Origin: Bacteroidales bacterium UBA4912
GTDB lineage: Bacteria > Bacteroidota > Bacteroidia > Bacteroidales > Dysgonomonadaceae
DNA length: 30,882 nt
Assembly: GCA_002398875.1 (NCBI GenBank)
Contig: DHCC01000012.1
Span: 1-30,882 of the forward strand
Reading direction: 5' to 3'
Shown here: in pieces, positions 1-7,687 of the stretch
Layout: each line of letters starts with the position of its first letter
Numbering within the stretch: the stretch's first letter is position 1
Position numbers and translations under genes: made by a program
Notes under the pieces: model-generated
The model's input: the letters and a program-made list of their open reading frames with translations, nothing else
Databases searched by the model: none
What the model was told of the DNA's origin: nothing

Positions 1-2
1 AG

Positions 3-86
3 TACCCAGAGTCGGGATCGAACCGACAAGGACTTGCATCCATTGGTGTTTGAGACCAACGCGTCTACCAATTCCGCCATCTGGGC
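3..86 (-). tRNA. tRNA-Leu (anticodon CAA)
   Basis: Read on the minus strand, this folds as a class II tRNA. The acceptor stem GCCCAGA pairs with TCTGGGT (a terminal G-U pair) and the discriminator is A. The anticodon stem TTGGT/ACCAA holds the loop CTCAAAC, giving anticodon CAA. A long variable arm and a T arm GTCGG-TTCGATC-CCGAC follow. The 84-nt length and long variable arm are as expected for tRNA-Leu. CCA is not encoded. The tRNA 3' end points out of the left edge of the window, so nothing in this window is integrated at its 3' end. Confidence 0.95.
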
Positions 87-297
87 AAATGTGACTGCAA
101 AAGTAGTAATATTTTCATTAATAATAACTGTTGCAGCACTTATTTTTCATTTTTATTTTGTATCTTTCAGGGTGTAAAGTCACTTATATTAAACAAAAAG
201 ATACTACAAATGTTATTTGTGAAGAAGTTTCTTTGTTAAAATATTGACTTTTAACCCAAATGAGTTTACAATTTAATAAACATATATAGTCTTAGTA

Positions 298-1383
298 ATG
301 AGAAACAATAATAATAACTATTGTGTAATAATGAGCGGTGGGGTAGGTAGCCGTTTTTGGCCTTTTAGCAAGGAAAATAAGCCTAAACAATTTCTTGATT
401 TTTTTGGAACAGGGAGATCTCTGCTACAATCAACTTACGATCGTTTTAAAAAGATTGTCCCAGCCGAAAATATTTATATTGTAACTAATGATGCGTATGC
501 TGAAATGACAAAACAACAGCTTCCTGAAATTAATGACAATCAGCTCCTACTGGAGCCTATGAGAAGAAATACTGCTCCGGCTATTGCTTTTGCTACTTTC
601 AGAATTAAAGCTGTTAATCCTAATGCAAATATAATTGTAGCTCCTTCTGATCATCTTATTATGAAAGAGGATCAGTTTGTGGCTGATATGTTAAAGGGCT
701 TAGAGTTTGTAGATGAAAATCCGGTGTTGCTTACTTTAGGGATTACACCCAGCAGACCTGAAACCGGGTATGGTTATATACAGGTAAATGAAGTAGAGAA
801 AGATGGTATTCACAAGGTTAAAGCTTTTACTGAAAAGCCGAATATAGATCTTGCAACAAAATTTGTGGAGAGTGGTGAATTTGTATGGAACTCAGGAATC
901 TTTCTGTGGAATGTAGATAGCATTATGAATGCTTTCAGGATTCATTTACCGGATATTATTCAGAAGTTTAATGAGGGTAAAGAGCTGTTCAATACACCTG
1001 CAGAGAAAGAGTTTATTGATGCTAGTTTTCCTTTCTGTGCAAATGTGTCTATTGACTATGGTATAATGGAAAAGGCTGATAATGTATATGTAAACATATC
1101 AAACTTCGGTTGGAGTGACCTTGGTACTTGGGGTGCACTTCATGAAATTTCTGACCGCGATGAGAATAACAATGCAAATCTTAATTGTAAGACAATATTT
1201 GTTGAGAGTCAAGATAATATTGTTGCAATGAATGAAGATAAACTTGTAGTACTACAAGGACTTGACGATTATATTGTAGCAGAGTCTGATAATGTTCTCC
1301 TGATTTGTAAGAAAAGTGAGGAGCAGCGAATAAAACATTTTGTGACGGATGTTAAATTTCGCTACGGGGATGAATATGTGTAA
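298..1383 (+). CDS. manC: Mannose-1-phosphate guanylyltransferase
   Basis: This 361-residue cytoplasmic nucleotidyltransferase converts mannose 1-phosphate and GTP to GDP-mannose, the donor for mannosylated or fucosylated surface glycans. The N-terminus carries the nucleotide-binding signature GGVGSRFWPFS (about residues 14-24) followed by KPKQF. Further family motifs are APSDHLI near residue 115 and FTEKP near residue 180. The length fits the single-domain enzyme; the C-terminal phosphomannose isomerase domain of the bifunctional type is absent. The first residues (MRNNNNN) are low complexity and no clear ribosome binding site is visible, which is common in this phylum. It is convergent with the arabinan locus and separated from it by a hairpin terminator, so it is probably an unrelated neighbour. 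Family assignment is secure; the gene symbol follows function only. Confidence 0.93.
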   Translation: MRNNNNNYCVIMSGGVGSRFWPFSKENKPKQFLDFFGTGRSLLQSTYDRFKKIVPAENIYIVTNDAYAEMTKQQLPEINDNQLLLEPMRRNTAPAIAFATFRIKAVNPNANIIVAPSDHLIMKEDQFVADMLKGLEFVDENPVLLTLGITPSRPETGYGYIQVNEVEKDGIHKVKAFTEKPNIDLATKFVESGEFVWNSGIFLWNVDSIMNAFRIHLPDIIQKFNEGKELFNTPAEKEFIDASFPFCANVSIDYGIMEKADNVYVNISNFGWSDLGTWGALHEISDRDENNNANLNCKTIFVESQDNIVAMNEDKLVVLQGLDDYIVAESDNVLLICKKSEEQRIKHFVTDVKFRYGDEYV

Positions 1384-1390
1384 TAAAAAT

Positions 1391-1424
1391 AAAAAGGGTC
1401 CGACATCAGTATCGGACCCTTTTT
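1391..1424. terminator. Bidirectional intrinsic terminator
   Basis: An 8-bp GC-rich stem, GGGTCCGA (1396-1403) and TCGGACCC (1412-1419), encloses the loop CATCAGTA. It is flanked by five A on the left and five T on the right, which extend the stem to 13 bp. The A and T tracts let it act on both strands. It starts 7 bp after the stop of the guanylyltransferase gene and ends 17 bp before the stop of the convergent GH51 gene, so it probably ends both transcripts. Confidence 0.9.
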
Positions 1425-1441
1425 CAATATTGTATATATCC

Positions 1442-3406
1442 TTAATTAGTATATTTAATTACAAACATGTTAAAGGAATTTGGAGCTGCCTGAACTTCTA
1501 AAGTTGTGCCGGTCATTATAGTAGATGATTCTTGAGGGAGAATAATTTTGGGATTGTCGAGTGTGTTCTCCAGATCTTTATCTCCTTTCATAACTGTAAG
1601 TTCAACACCAGGTTGAATTCTCATTCTCCTTCCAAGACCTTCAAGATTGATTTTTACATTCTTGATCTCTTCAGATGTATTGCTCAGTTTAACAATAATC
1701 TCATTTTTATCTGTATCTATTACAGAAGAGGCATACAACCCTTCTTGTCCTGTAAGAGGTTGCTTGTTCCATGTGAGTGGTAGTACATTTGTTCCGGGAT
1801 TATGCCCATATATTTTCTGTACGTAATAATTAGGTGTACGCATAACACGAAGGTTGTCAAACCAGATGAGGTCCGGGCGCCATTGCCATGCATCAACATG
1901 AGCCAGAAGAGGAGCATAAGTTGCCATGTGTACTATATCTGCATTTCTTTCTAATCCAGTCATAAAGGCTGATTCGGTTAGAGCTGATTCCCAGTTGTTT
2001 TTCCTGTTTCTGTGGTGACTTGCATACTCACCTGCAAACACTTTAGGTCCTTTTCTGTCATAAGAATCATAACGATCAGCATTGTCAAGGAACCATTGGG
2101 GAGGACGATAATAGTGCTCATCAACCAAATCTACTTTAAGTCGAGCCATTTCAGGCCATAGATATTCAAAATCTTTACCTTCTGCCTGTGGTCCTGAACT
2201 TCCAATAATTTTAATCTCTGGATACTCTTCGCGGATTGCTTCAACAAATTTCTCCAGTCTTGCCGGATATTCCGGTCCCCATTGTTCATTACCAATACCG
2301 ATAAATTTCATGTTAAATGGTTCCGGATGACCCATGTCAGCTCTTAGTTTACCCCATTCTGTAGTGATATCACCATTAGCAAATTCAATCAGATCAAGTG
2401 CATCCTGAATGTAATCGCCGAGTTCTCCTACAGGTACATGACAGTGTTCTCCTTCGTTCTGATACTGGCAAGCAAGTCCCACATTGACTACCGGCAGCGG
2501 TTCTGCACCTATATCTTCTGATAAAAGGAAGAGTTCATAGAAACCCATGCCGTAGGTCTGAAAGTAATCTGGGTAAAGTCTGTGTGCAAATGTGTAATGC
2601 CACCTGTTCTCGTTTAACGGACGATTTTCTACCTGTCCCACTGATTTTTTCCAATCATAACGTGTCTCCAGATCAGTTCCTTCCACAATACATCCGCCCG
2701 GAAAGCGGAATAGTCCCGGGTTTAACTCATTAAGAGCTTCAACAAGATCCTTACGTAGACCATTCTCCCTTCCTTTCCAAGTGTCGGTTGGGAAAAGAGA
2801 TATATGTTCGAGATCCAGAGGACCTTCTGCTGTCAGAAAAATACGCAGAGAGGCTTTCTCTTCCTCTTTTGGAGAGGTAAGAATTACTTCATATTTTTTC
2901 CAATCACTTGAAGTTATTTCTACTTCTTTACGTTCAAAAGGATTATTTTCGGCATCTATCAGTTCCACACTGATCTTTTGAGTACTGTTGTTGCCGACGG
3001 TTCTTGCCCATACCGAGAAACGGTAAGTACCATCTTTTTTTACTCCTATTCCGCGGAATCCTTCATTCTCAAGTCCGGTATGCTTATGACCGTGTCCGGA
3101 AGTAGATAAACGCACGTAATGCGGATTCCTGTTAAAGGGTCCACCATCATTTCTCACTTCTACATTGCCAAAAGTATTCCAGCCCATAAGCGACTGTGGG
3201 AACTCAAATGAACGGTTCTTAATAAGTTCGGCATACAGACCACCATCTGCACCGAAATTGATATCTTCAAAGAACAATCCGTACATGGTAGGCTGAACCT
3301 TAGCCCCCACCTTGTTTACATTAACAACCAGTTCATAGTTTTGCTGTTGTGCGAAAATGCCCACAGAGAGACATATAAACAGTAAAATTAAAAAATTCTT
3401 CTTCAT
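1442..3406 (-). CDS. GH51 alpha-L-arabinofuranosidase with N-terminal beta-sandwich domain
   Basis: This 654-residue exported enzyme should remove terminal alpha-L-arabinofuranosyl groups from arabinan or arabino-oligosaccharides. A signal peptide (residues 1-19, ending IFAQ) has no lipobox, so the protein is probably periplasmic. Residues about 65-205 form a carbohydrate-binding-like beta-sandwich (CBM4/9 type) inserted after the first GH51 strand. The catalytic barrel follows, with FRFPGG near 233, the acid/base Glu374 in GIGNEQWG, HYY at 431-433, and the nucleophile Glu460 in FAGEYASH. A C-terminal beta domain ends the protein. It is the last gene of the minus-strand operon, 90 bp after the GH127/146-GH43 fusion and just before the terminator. 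It closely resembles the GH51 part of the gene ending at 7684, suggesting an old duplication, and is much less like the GH51 ending at 15336. The family is certain; the exact linkage preference is inferred. Confidence 0.92.
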   Translation of the reverse strand: MKKNFLILLFICLSVGIFAQQQNYELVVNVNKVGAKVQPTMYGLFFEDINFGADGGLYAELIKNRSFEFPQSLMGWNTFGNVEVRNDGGPFNRNPHYVRLSTSGHGHKHTGLENEGFRGIGVKKDGTYRFSVWARTVGNNSTQKISVELIDAENNPFERKEVEITSSDWKKYEVILTSPKEEEKASLRIFLTAEGPLDLEHISLFPTDTWKGRENGLRKDLVEALNELNPGLFRFPGGCIVEGTDLETRYDWKKSVGQVENRPLNENRWHYTFAHRLYPDYFQTYGMGFYELFLLSEDIGAEPLPVVNVGLACQYQNEGEHCHVPVGELGDYIQDALDLIEFANGDITTEWGKLRADMGHPEPFNMKFIGIGNEQWGPEYPARLEKFVEAIREEYPEIKIIGSSGPQAEGKDFEYLWPEMARLKVDLVDEHYYRPPQWFLDNADRYDSYDRKGPKVFAGEYASHHRNRKNNWESALTESAFMTGLERNADIVHMATYAPLLAHVDAWQWRPDLIWFDNLRVMRTPNYYVQKIYGHNPGTNVLPLTWNKQPLTGQEGLYASSVIDTDKNEIIVKLSNTSEEIKNVKINLEGLGRRMRIQPGVELTVMKGDKDLENTLDNPKIILPQESSTIMTGTTLEVQAAPNSFNMFVIKYTN

Positions 3407-3496
3407 TTCTATTAAGTTAGTTTAAAAGGGGTTCGCATATATTTATTTAATTATAATTACAATATCTGCAGATTTTTGGATTACTTCAGTATAAAT

Positions 3497-6400
3497 TTAT
3501 GGAGTTGGGATAATAGGTTTGATGCTTCCATCTTTATTAAATTCCATTATGTCAAGACATACCTCTCTGTGAAATCCAGCAGCATCGCCCCATTTGATTC
3601 CTTCAGGGCGGAAAAAACGATGGTAAACAATGTACCATTCATCTTTGTCATGCACTTTCAGTGTAGCATTATGTCCTGTTCCCCATATACCTTCATCTGA
3701 ACTTTTTGAGAGAATCAGGTTATTCTCCGGTATTACAAGGGGTCCCATAGGAGAGTCTGAAGTAGCATATCGTACCCTATAGTCTTCGCTTCTTGTGTCG
3801 TTCTCAGACCAAAGAAAATAGTAGATGCCTTCTCTGTAGAAAACATGGATAGCTTCACGAAAAGTGCCGTCAGCAGGTGTCAGAACTTTAATAGTATTCT
3901 CTTTAATAGAGATCATATCGTCATTTAATTCCGCCGCAGCTAAATATCCATTACCCCAATACAGGTAATTTTTTCCAGAGACAGGATCATAAAATACTTC
4001 AGGGTCAATCTCCTGTCCGCCTCTGACTCCTTCTGGCTTAAAATTGATAAGAGGTTTACCGGAATCAATAAAAGGACCTGCAGGATCATCAGCTACAGCT
4101 ACTCCAATCTTTTGAGCTGCGGTGAAGTAGTAGTAGTATTTGTAACTATCATCTGTTTTTTTCTCTATAATGCATGGTGCCCATGCATTCCTGTCGGCCC
4201 AAGTGAGATCCTTTTTAAGATCAAGGATGATTCCCTCATCTTTCCAGTCTACAAGATTTTCGGAAGAGAATGTTTTGAAATAGGTTCCCGACCAACCATC
4301 ATAGCCGTCACTTGTTGGATATATATAGTATTTGTTTGTTTTATTCGAATATAGAATATCCGGGTCGGCATAAAAGCCTTTTAGTACCGGATTTGAGATA
4401 TTTCTTTGATAGTTTTCAGGTTTTCCCCATTCAGCGATTAATCTGTCCAGTTCTTTTTGTGTTATAGGAATTATGGATCCGTGACGTGGATGGAAATCCA
4501 TAGAAATTGCATCATCGATAATGCTGAAGTTCATAAGATCAGTACTTTCTGTAAATTGATAAGCACCTTTCATATAAACATCATACATTAGAATATATGT
4601 GTCGGAATCAATCAATTTAAAGAGACTTGAGCCCTCTACTGCTTCTTTTGTCTGTTGTTTGTAGTCGGGATACTCTGTCCATTCACCTGAAGTTAAAGAT
4701 TTTGTTGTAGCCAGTTTTAGTCCATTGCCGTCTCCCTCTGTTTTGTAGAACATATAAAAATTGCCGTCTTTTAGTACTATATCACCATCGATGCAAGATT
4801 TGCCATTTTCAGGTAAAAACAGTGGCTTCGGCTCTCCTAAAATGTCAGTAAAGTCGTCATTTGCATAAGCATAATAGATGATATCTGGTCCATTGTCATG
4901 CATCATCGACCAGTATATCATGTATTTACCTGCTTCAGGGTCAAATATTGTTTGTGGAGCCCACACCCTTAGAAGATCTTCCTGTCCCTCGTATTTCTCC
5001 TGAATATTTATCACATTAGAAGTCCAGTTGATGAGATCATTTGATTTTAACATAACGAAGGCTCTGTTAGAGGACCATCCTTTGCTTGAGGTCATATCTG
5101 TAACTACCATGTAAAATGACTTACCATCTTCTGTTCGAAGAATATGAGGATCACGCACACCACCCGTAGAACTAATCTTCTTGGAGTCGATTACAGGTTG
5201 ATTATTGTTAAGTGTGTAATAATCTAACGCATTATTGCTGATAGCATACCTTACTGCCTCTTCTTCAACTCTGTTGCCTGTGAAATAAGTAAATAGGTAG
5301 GCTACATATTTTTTTTCATCTACTTTCTCTGAAAGCAGGCGTGTCTCAGTAATTCTGGCTGTTCTGCTTCCCGGCATAGCGGAGAACCTAACGGTAAGGG
5401 TTTCTTCGTTCATTAACTTTTCTGGGATGGGCAGTATTACCGTCTGTGGTTCCATACCTTTATAACCTGTTAGGGATAGTGATTTCACCCTCTCTCCATT
5501 TAAGATAATGTCGAAATTACGTGAACGTTCGTTGTTGAAGTAGCTAACATATAGATACTTTGCCTTTTTGTTGCTGTTGTTGAGTTGGTAGCTAAACCAA
5601 CCCCTTGCTTCACGCCAACGAGTGTCTTCGAAGACTCCGGCTTCGGAGTTATCTGATTTAATAAAATGATCTGATTCCGGTTGCTGTTCACCACTAACCA
5701 CCTTGTCAAGTGTGACGGCATCAAGCTGCAGTTGCTTAGCTTCCTTTTTCTCCATATCCAGACTAATCTGCTTTGCTTCTTCTTTAGTAGCTTGTGGCCA
5801 GTATATTATATATCTTGACTCATGTATCCCTGAGAAAGGAACAAGTTCCATTCCTGCAGAATATGTGTCTGGATAGAGGCTGTTTAGTCTGAAAGTCAAT
5901 GGTTTTCCTTCTACAGGCGTAACAAGTGAAGCCAACTCATCCGGTTCACCAACAACCATAGGCATTTTATTCAGAGGAATCTGTTTACCATGGGCTATAT
6001 GTCCACCTCTGCTATCATCAGCAAATAGTCCTGTCATGTCTTCAGTTCCGGTTTTAGCTGCCAGAACCAGTGGTCCGTAAGTGAAAGAGTAATAATTGGA
6101 GTTGTCCGGCAATTGTTCTGCTCTAACACTCATAGGCATTTCCATTACCACTTTATCACCTTTTCTCCACTCTCTGTTGATAGATATATATCCATCTTTT
6201 TCAACTACAGGTATCTCTTTATTATTTAGTAAAAGTCTTACCTTGCCTTCATTAGCCCATTCCGGATAATGAATATTTAACCGAAACCTGCTTTTTCTGC
6301 GTGGATTAACAGTAATTTCTGTTTTTGCTTCGTTTGGAAAATTATTCTCCTGAATGATTTCAATTTTCTTGTCTTTCCACTGAAGAACTGATGGAATGAA

Positions 6401-7687
6401 TAGATTCACATAAAGTTCATTATCGGTATGAGCATAAATCATTTCTCCATATTTAGAGTGATTTTCTATTCCGGAACCTACACAACACCACATACTTGTA
6501 TGTGGTTGTGAATATACGCGGTAGTGTCCCGGTCGCATCTGTGTAAAATAAACGAGTCCTCCTGTTTCGGGATGCTGTGTCGAAAGAATATGGTTATATA
6601 GTGCACGTTCGTAGTAATCGATATATTTTTTATCGGCTGAGGTGGCATACAGCATTTTTGTTAGTCGCAACATGTTATGGGTGTTGCAGGTTTCAGGTCC
6701 TTCTATACTTGTAATCATCCTGGAGAAATCATCAACCGAATTGAAATGTTCGGATACACTGTTGCCTCCAATAGAAACAGATCGGTTTTCTACAACTGTT
6801 TCCCAGAAAAATCCGGCTGCTTCGTCCCATGATTTGTTACCTTCAAGATCGGCTATTCGTTTAAATCCAAGCACTTTCGGTATTTGTGTATTTGCATGCA
6901 TTCCTGTTAATTCGTCTCTATGCTCTAAAAGTGGATTCAAAATTCGATGATGAGAGAATTTGTGTGCTAAATCCAGATATTTTTTATCACCGGTAATTGC
7001 AGCTACATCTGCAAATGTTTCATTAAGTCCGCCATGTTCACTGCGAAGCATGTCTTGCATCTGCTTCTCTGACAGGTTTTTAGTAAGTTCAATTGCCCAG
7101 TCAGTCATTTGTATCAGCATATCTTTTGCTTCTTTAAATCCGGCAACAGTATAAGCATCTCTTAGTCCTGCATAGGTCTTGTGGATATTATACAGAGGTA
7201 CCCACTTTCCGTTAAGACCAAAACCTGAAGCTTCAATTTTTCCCGAAGCAATTTCATTCCACATCTCTTTACTTCCGGGAACCCCTCCAATGTAACCATT
7301 TCCGTTGGCTGCCTGGCATCGTTTTAATTCCTTAAGCATATAACCAAGACGATCGCCAATTTCACGATCGCCGGTTGATGCATACATTAGGGATAAAGCA
7401 GATAAATAGTGCCCTCCGATGTGTCCGTCAAGTCCTGAATTTTCCCAGTTACTATAACTTGCTGTTTTAGCAGGTAACCCTGCTTCTCTAATAAATGGTG
7501 CGAGTAGTCGGTCAGCATCAAGTTCTAAAAGATACTTCTTATTCAGATTCTCTGCATTCTTAAATGGACTGTCTAACAGTCTCACATCTTGTAATTTGAA
7601 ATAGGCTACCTGTGGATCGGTTCCTGCTTTCGCATGAGTAAGGCAGGTTAAAGCGATCAGTAGCCAACTTAGTCTTTTCTTTTTCAT
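3497..7687 (-). CDS. Three-domain fusion: GH127/GH146 beta-L-arabinofuranosidase + GH43 + GH43
   Basis: This 1396-residue exported protein joins three glycosidase modules. The signal peptide (1-21, ending AKA) has no lipobox. Residues 25-640 are a former-DUF1680 (alpha/alpha)6 barrel plus beta-sandwich. They carry the zinc/cysteine site of beta-L-arabinofuranosidases: Glu332 and Cys334 in PETCN, and Cys401-Cys402 in MWCCVG, with Cys401 the expected nucleophile. Residues 680-785 form an extra beta domain. Residues 790-1085 are a GH43-type propeller with VRDPHI (Asp846), IDGDIV (Asp967 or Asp969) and VEGSSL (Glu1018). Residues 1096-1393 are a second GH43 with FYADPD (Asp1108), IDPEVF (Asp1228), REAIHVF (Glu1278) and GTGHNA. 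All three sites look intact. The start ATG overlaps the upstream GH51 stop as ATGA. The order GH51, DUF1680 enzyme, ribulokinase resembles the Bacteroides thetaiotaomicron arabinan locus, where the equivalent enzyme founded GH146, so GH146 is favoured over GH127. Substrates of the GH43 modules are inferred from context to be arabino-oligosaccharides. Confidence 0.88.
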   Translation of the reverse strand: MKKKRLSWLLIALTCLTHAKAGTDPQVAYFKLQDVRLLDSPFKNAENLNKKYLLELDADRLLAPFIREAGLPAKTASYSNWENSGLDGHIGGHYLSALSLMYASTGDREIGDRLGYMLKELKRCQAANGNGYIGGVPGSKEMWNEIASGKIEASGFGLNGKWVPLYNIHKTYAGLRDAYTVAGFKEAKDMLIQMTDWAIELTKNLSEKQMQDMLRSEHGGLNETFADVAAITGDKKYLDLAHKFSHHRILNPLLEHRDELTGMHANTQIPKVLGFKRIADLEGNKSWDEAAGFFWETVVENRSVSIGGNSVSEHFNSVDDFSRMITSIEGPETCNTHNMLRLTKMLYATSADKKYIDYYERALYNHILSTQHPETGGLVYFTQMRPGHYRVYSQPHTSMWCCVGSGIENHSKYGEMIYAHTDNELYVNLFIPSVLQWKDKKIEIIQENNFPNEAKTEITVNPRRKSRFRLNIHYPEWANEGKVRLLLNNKEIPVVEKDGYISINREWRKGDKVVMEMPMSVRAEQLPDNSNYYSFTYGPLVLAAKTGTEDMTGLFADDSRGGHIAHGKQIPLNKMPMVVGEPDELASLVTPVEGKPLTFRLNSLYPDTYSAGMELVPFSGIHESRYIIYWPQATKEEAKQISLDMEKKEAKQLQLDAVTLDKVVSGEQQPESDHFIKSDNSEAGVFEDTRWREARGWFSYQLNNSNKKAKYLYVSYFNNERSRNFDIILNGERVKSLSLTGYKGMEPQTVILPIPEKLMNEETLTVRFSAMPGSRTARITETRLLSEKVDEKKYVAYLFTYFTGNRVEEEAVRYAISNNALDYYTLNNNQPVIDSKKISSTGGVRDPHILRTEDGKSFYMVVTDMTSSKGWSSNRAFVMLKSNDLINWTSNVINIQEKYEGQEDLLRVWAPQTIFDPEAGKYMIYWSMMHDNGPDIIYYAYANDDFTDILGEPKPLFLPENGKSCIDGDIVLKDGNFYMFYKTEGDGNGLKLATTKSLTSGEWTEYPDYKQQTKEAVEGSSLFKLIDSDTYILMYDVYMKGAYQFTESTDLMNFSIIDDAISMDFHPRHGSIIPITQKELDRLIAEWGKPENYQRNISNPVLKGFYADPDILYSNKTNKYYIYPTSDGYDGWSGTYFKTFSSENLVDWKDEGIILDLKKDLTWADRNAWAPCIIEKKTDDSYKYYYYFTAAQKIGVAVADDPAGPFIDSGKPLINFKPEGVRGGQEIDPEVFYDPVSGKNYLYWGNGYLAAAELNDDMISIKENTIKVLTPADGTFREAIHVFYREGIYYFLWSENDTRSEDYRVRYATSDSPMGPLVIPENNLILSKSSDEGIWGTGHNATLKVHDKDEWYIVYHRFFRPEGIKWGDAAGFHREVCLDIMEFNKDGSIKPIIPTP
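7684..7687 (-). other. ATGA stop-start overlap (translational coupling)
   Basis: On the minus strand the ATG of the large fusion gene (7687-7685) overlaps the TGA stop of the upstream GH51 gene (7686-7684). This four-base ATGA arrangement usually couples translation of the two reading frames and supports both the chosen start of the fusion gene and co-transcription of the pair. Confidence 0.85.

Noticed and set aside
3..86. The tRNA-Leu as an integration site for the arabinan locus
   Set aside because: The tRNA 3' end faces out of the window, away from the locus, and a housekeeping gene with its own terminator lies between them. No integrase or repeated attachment sequence is visible.
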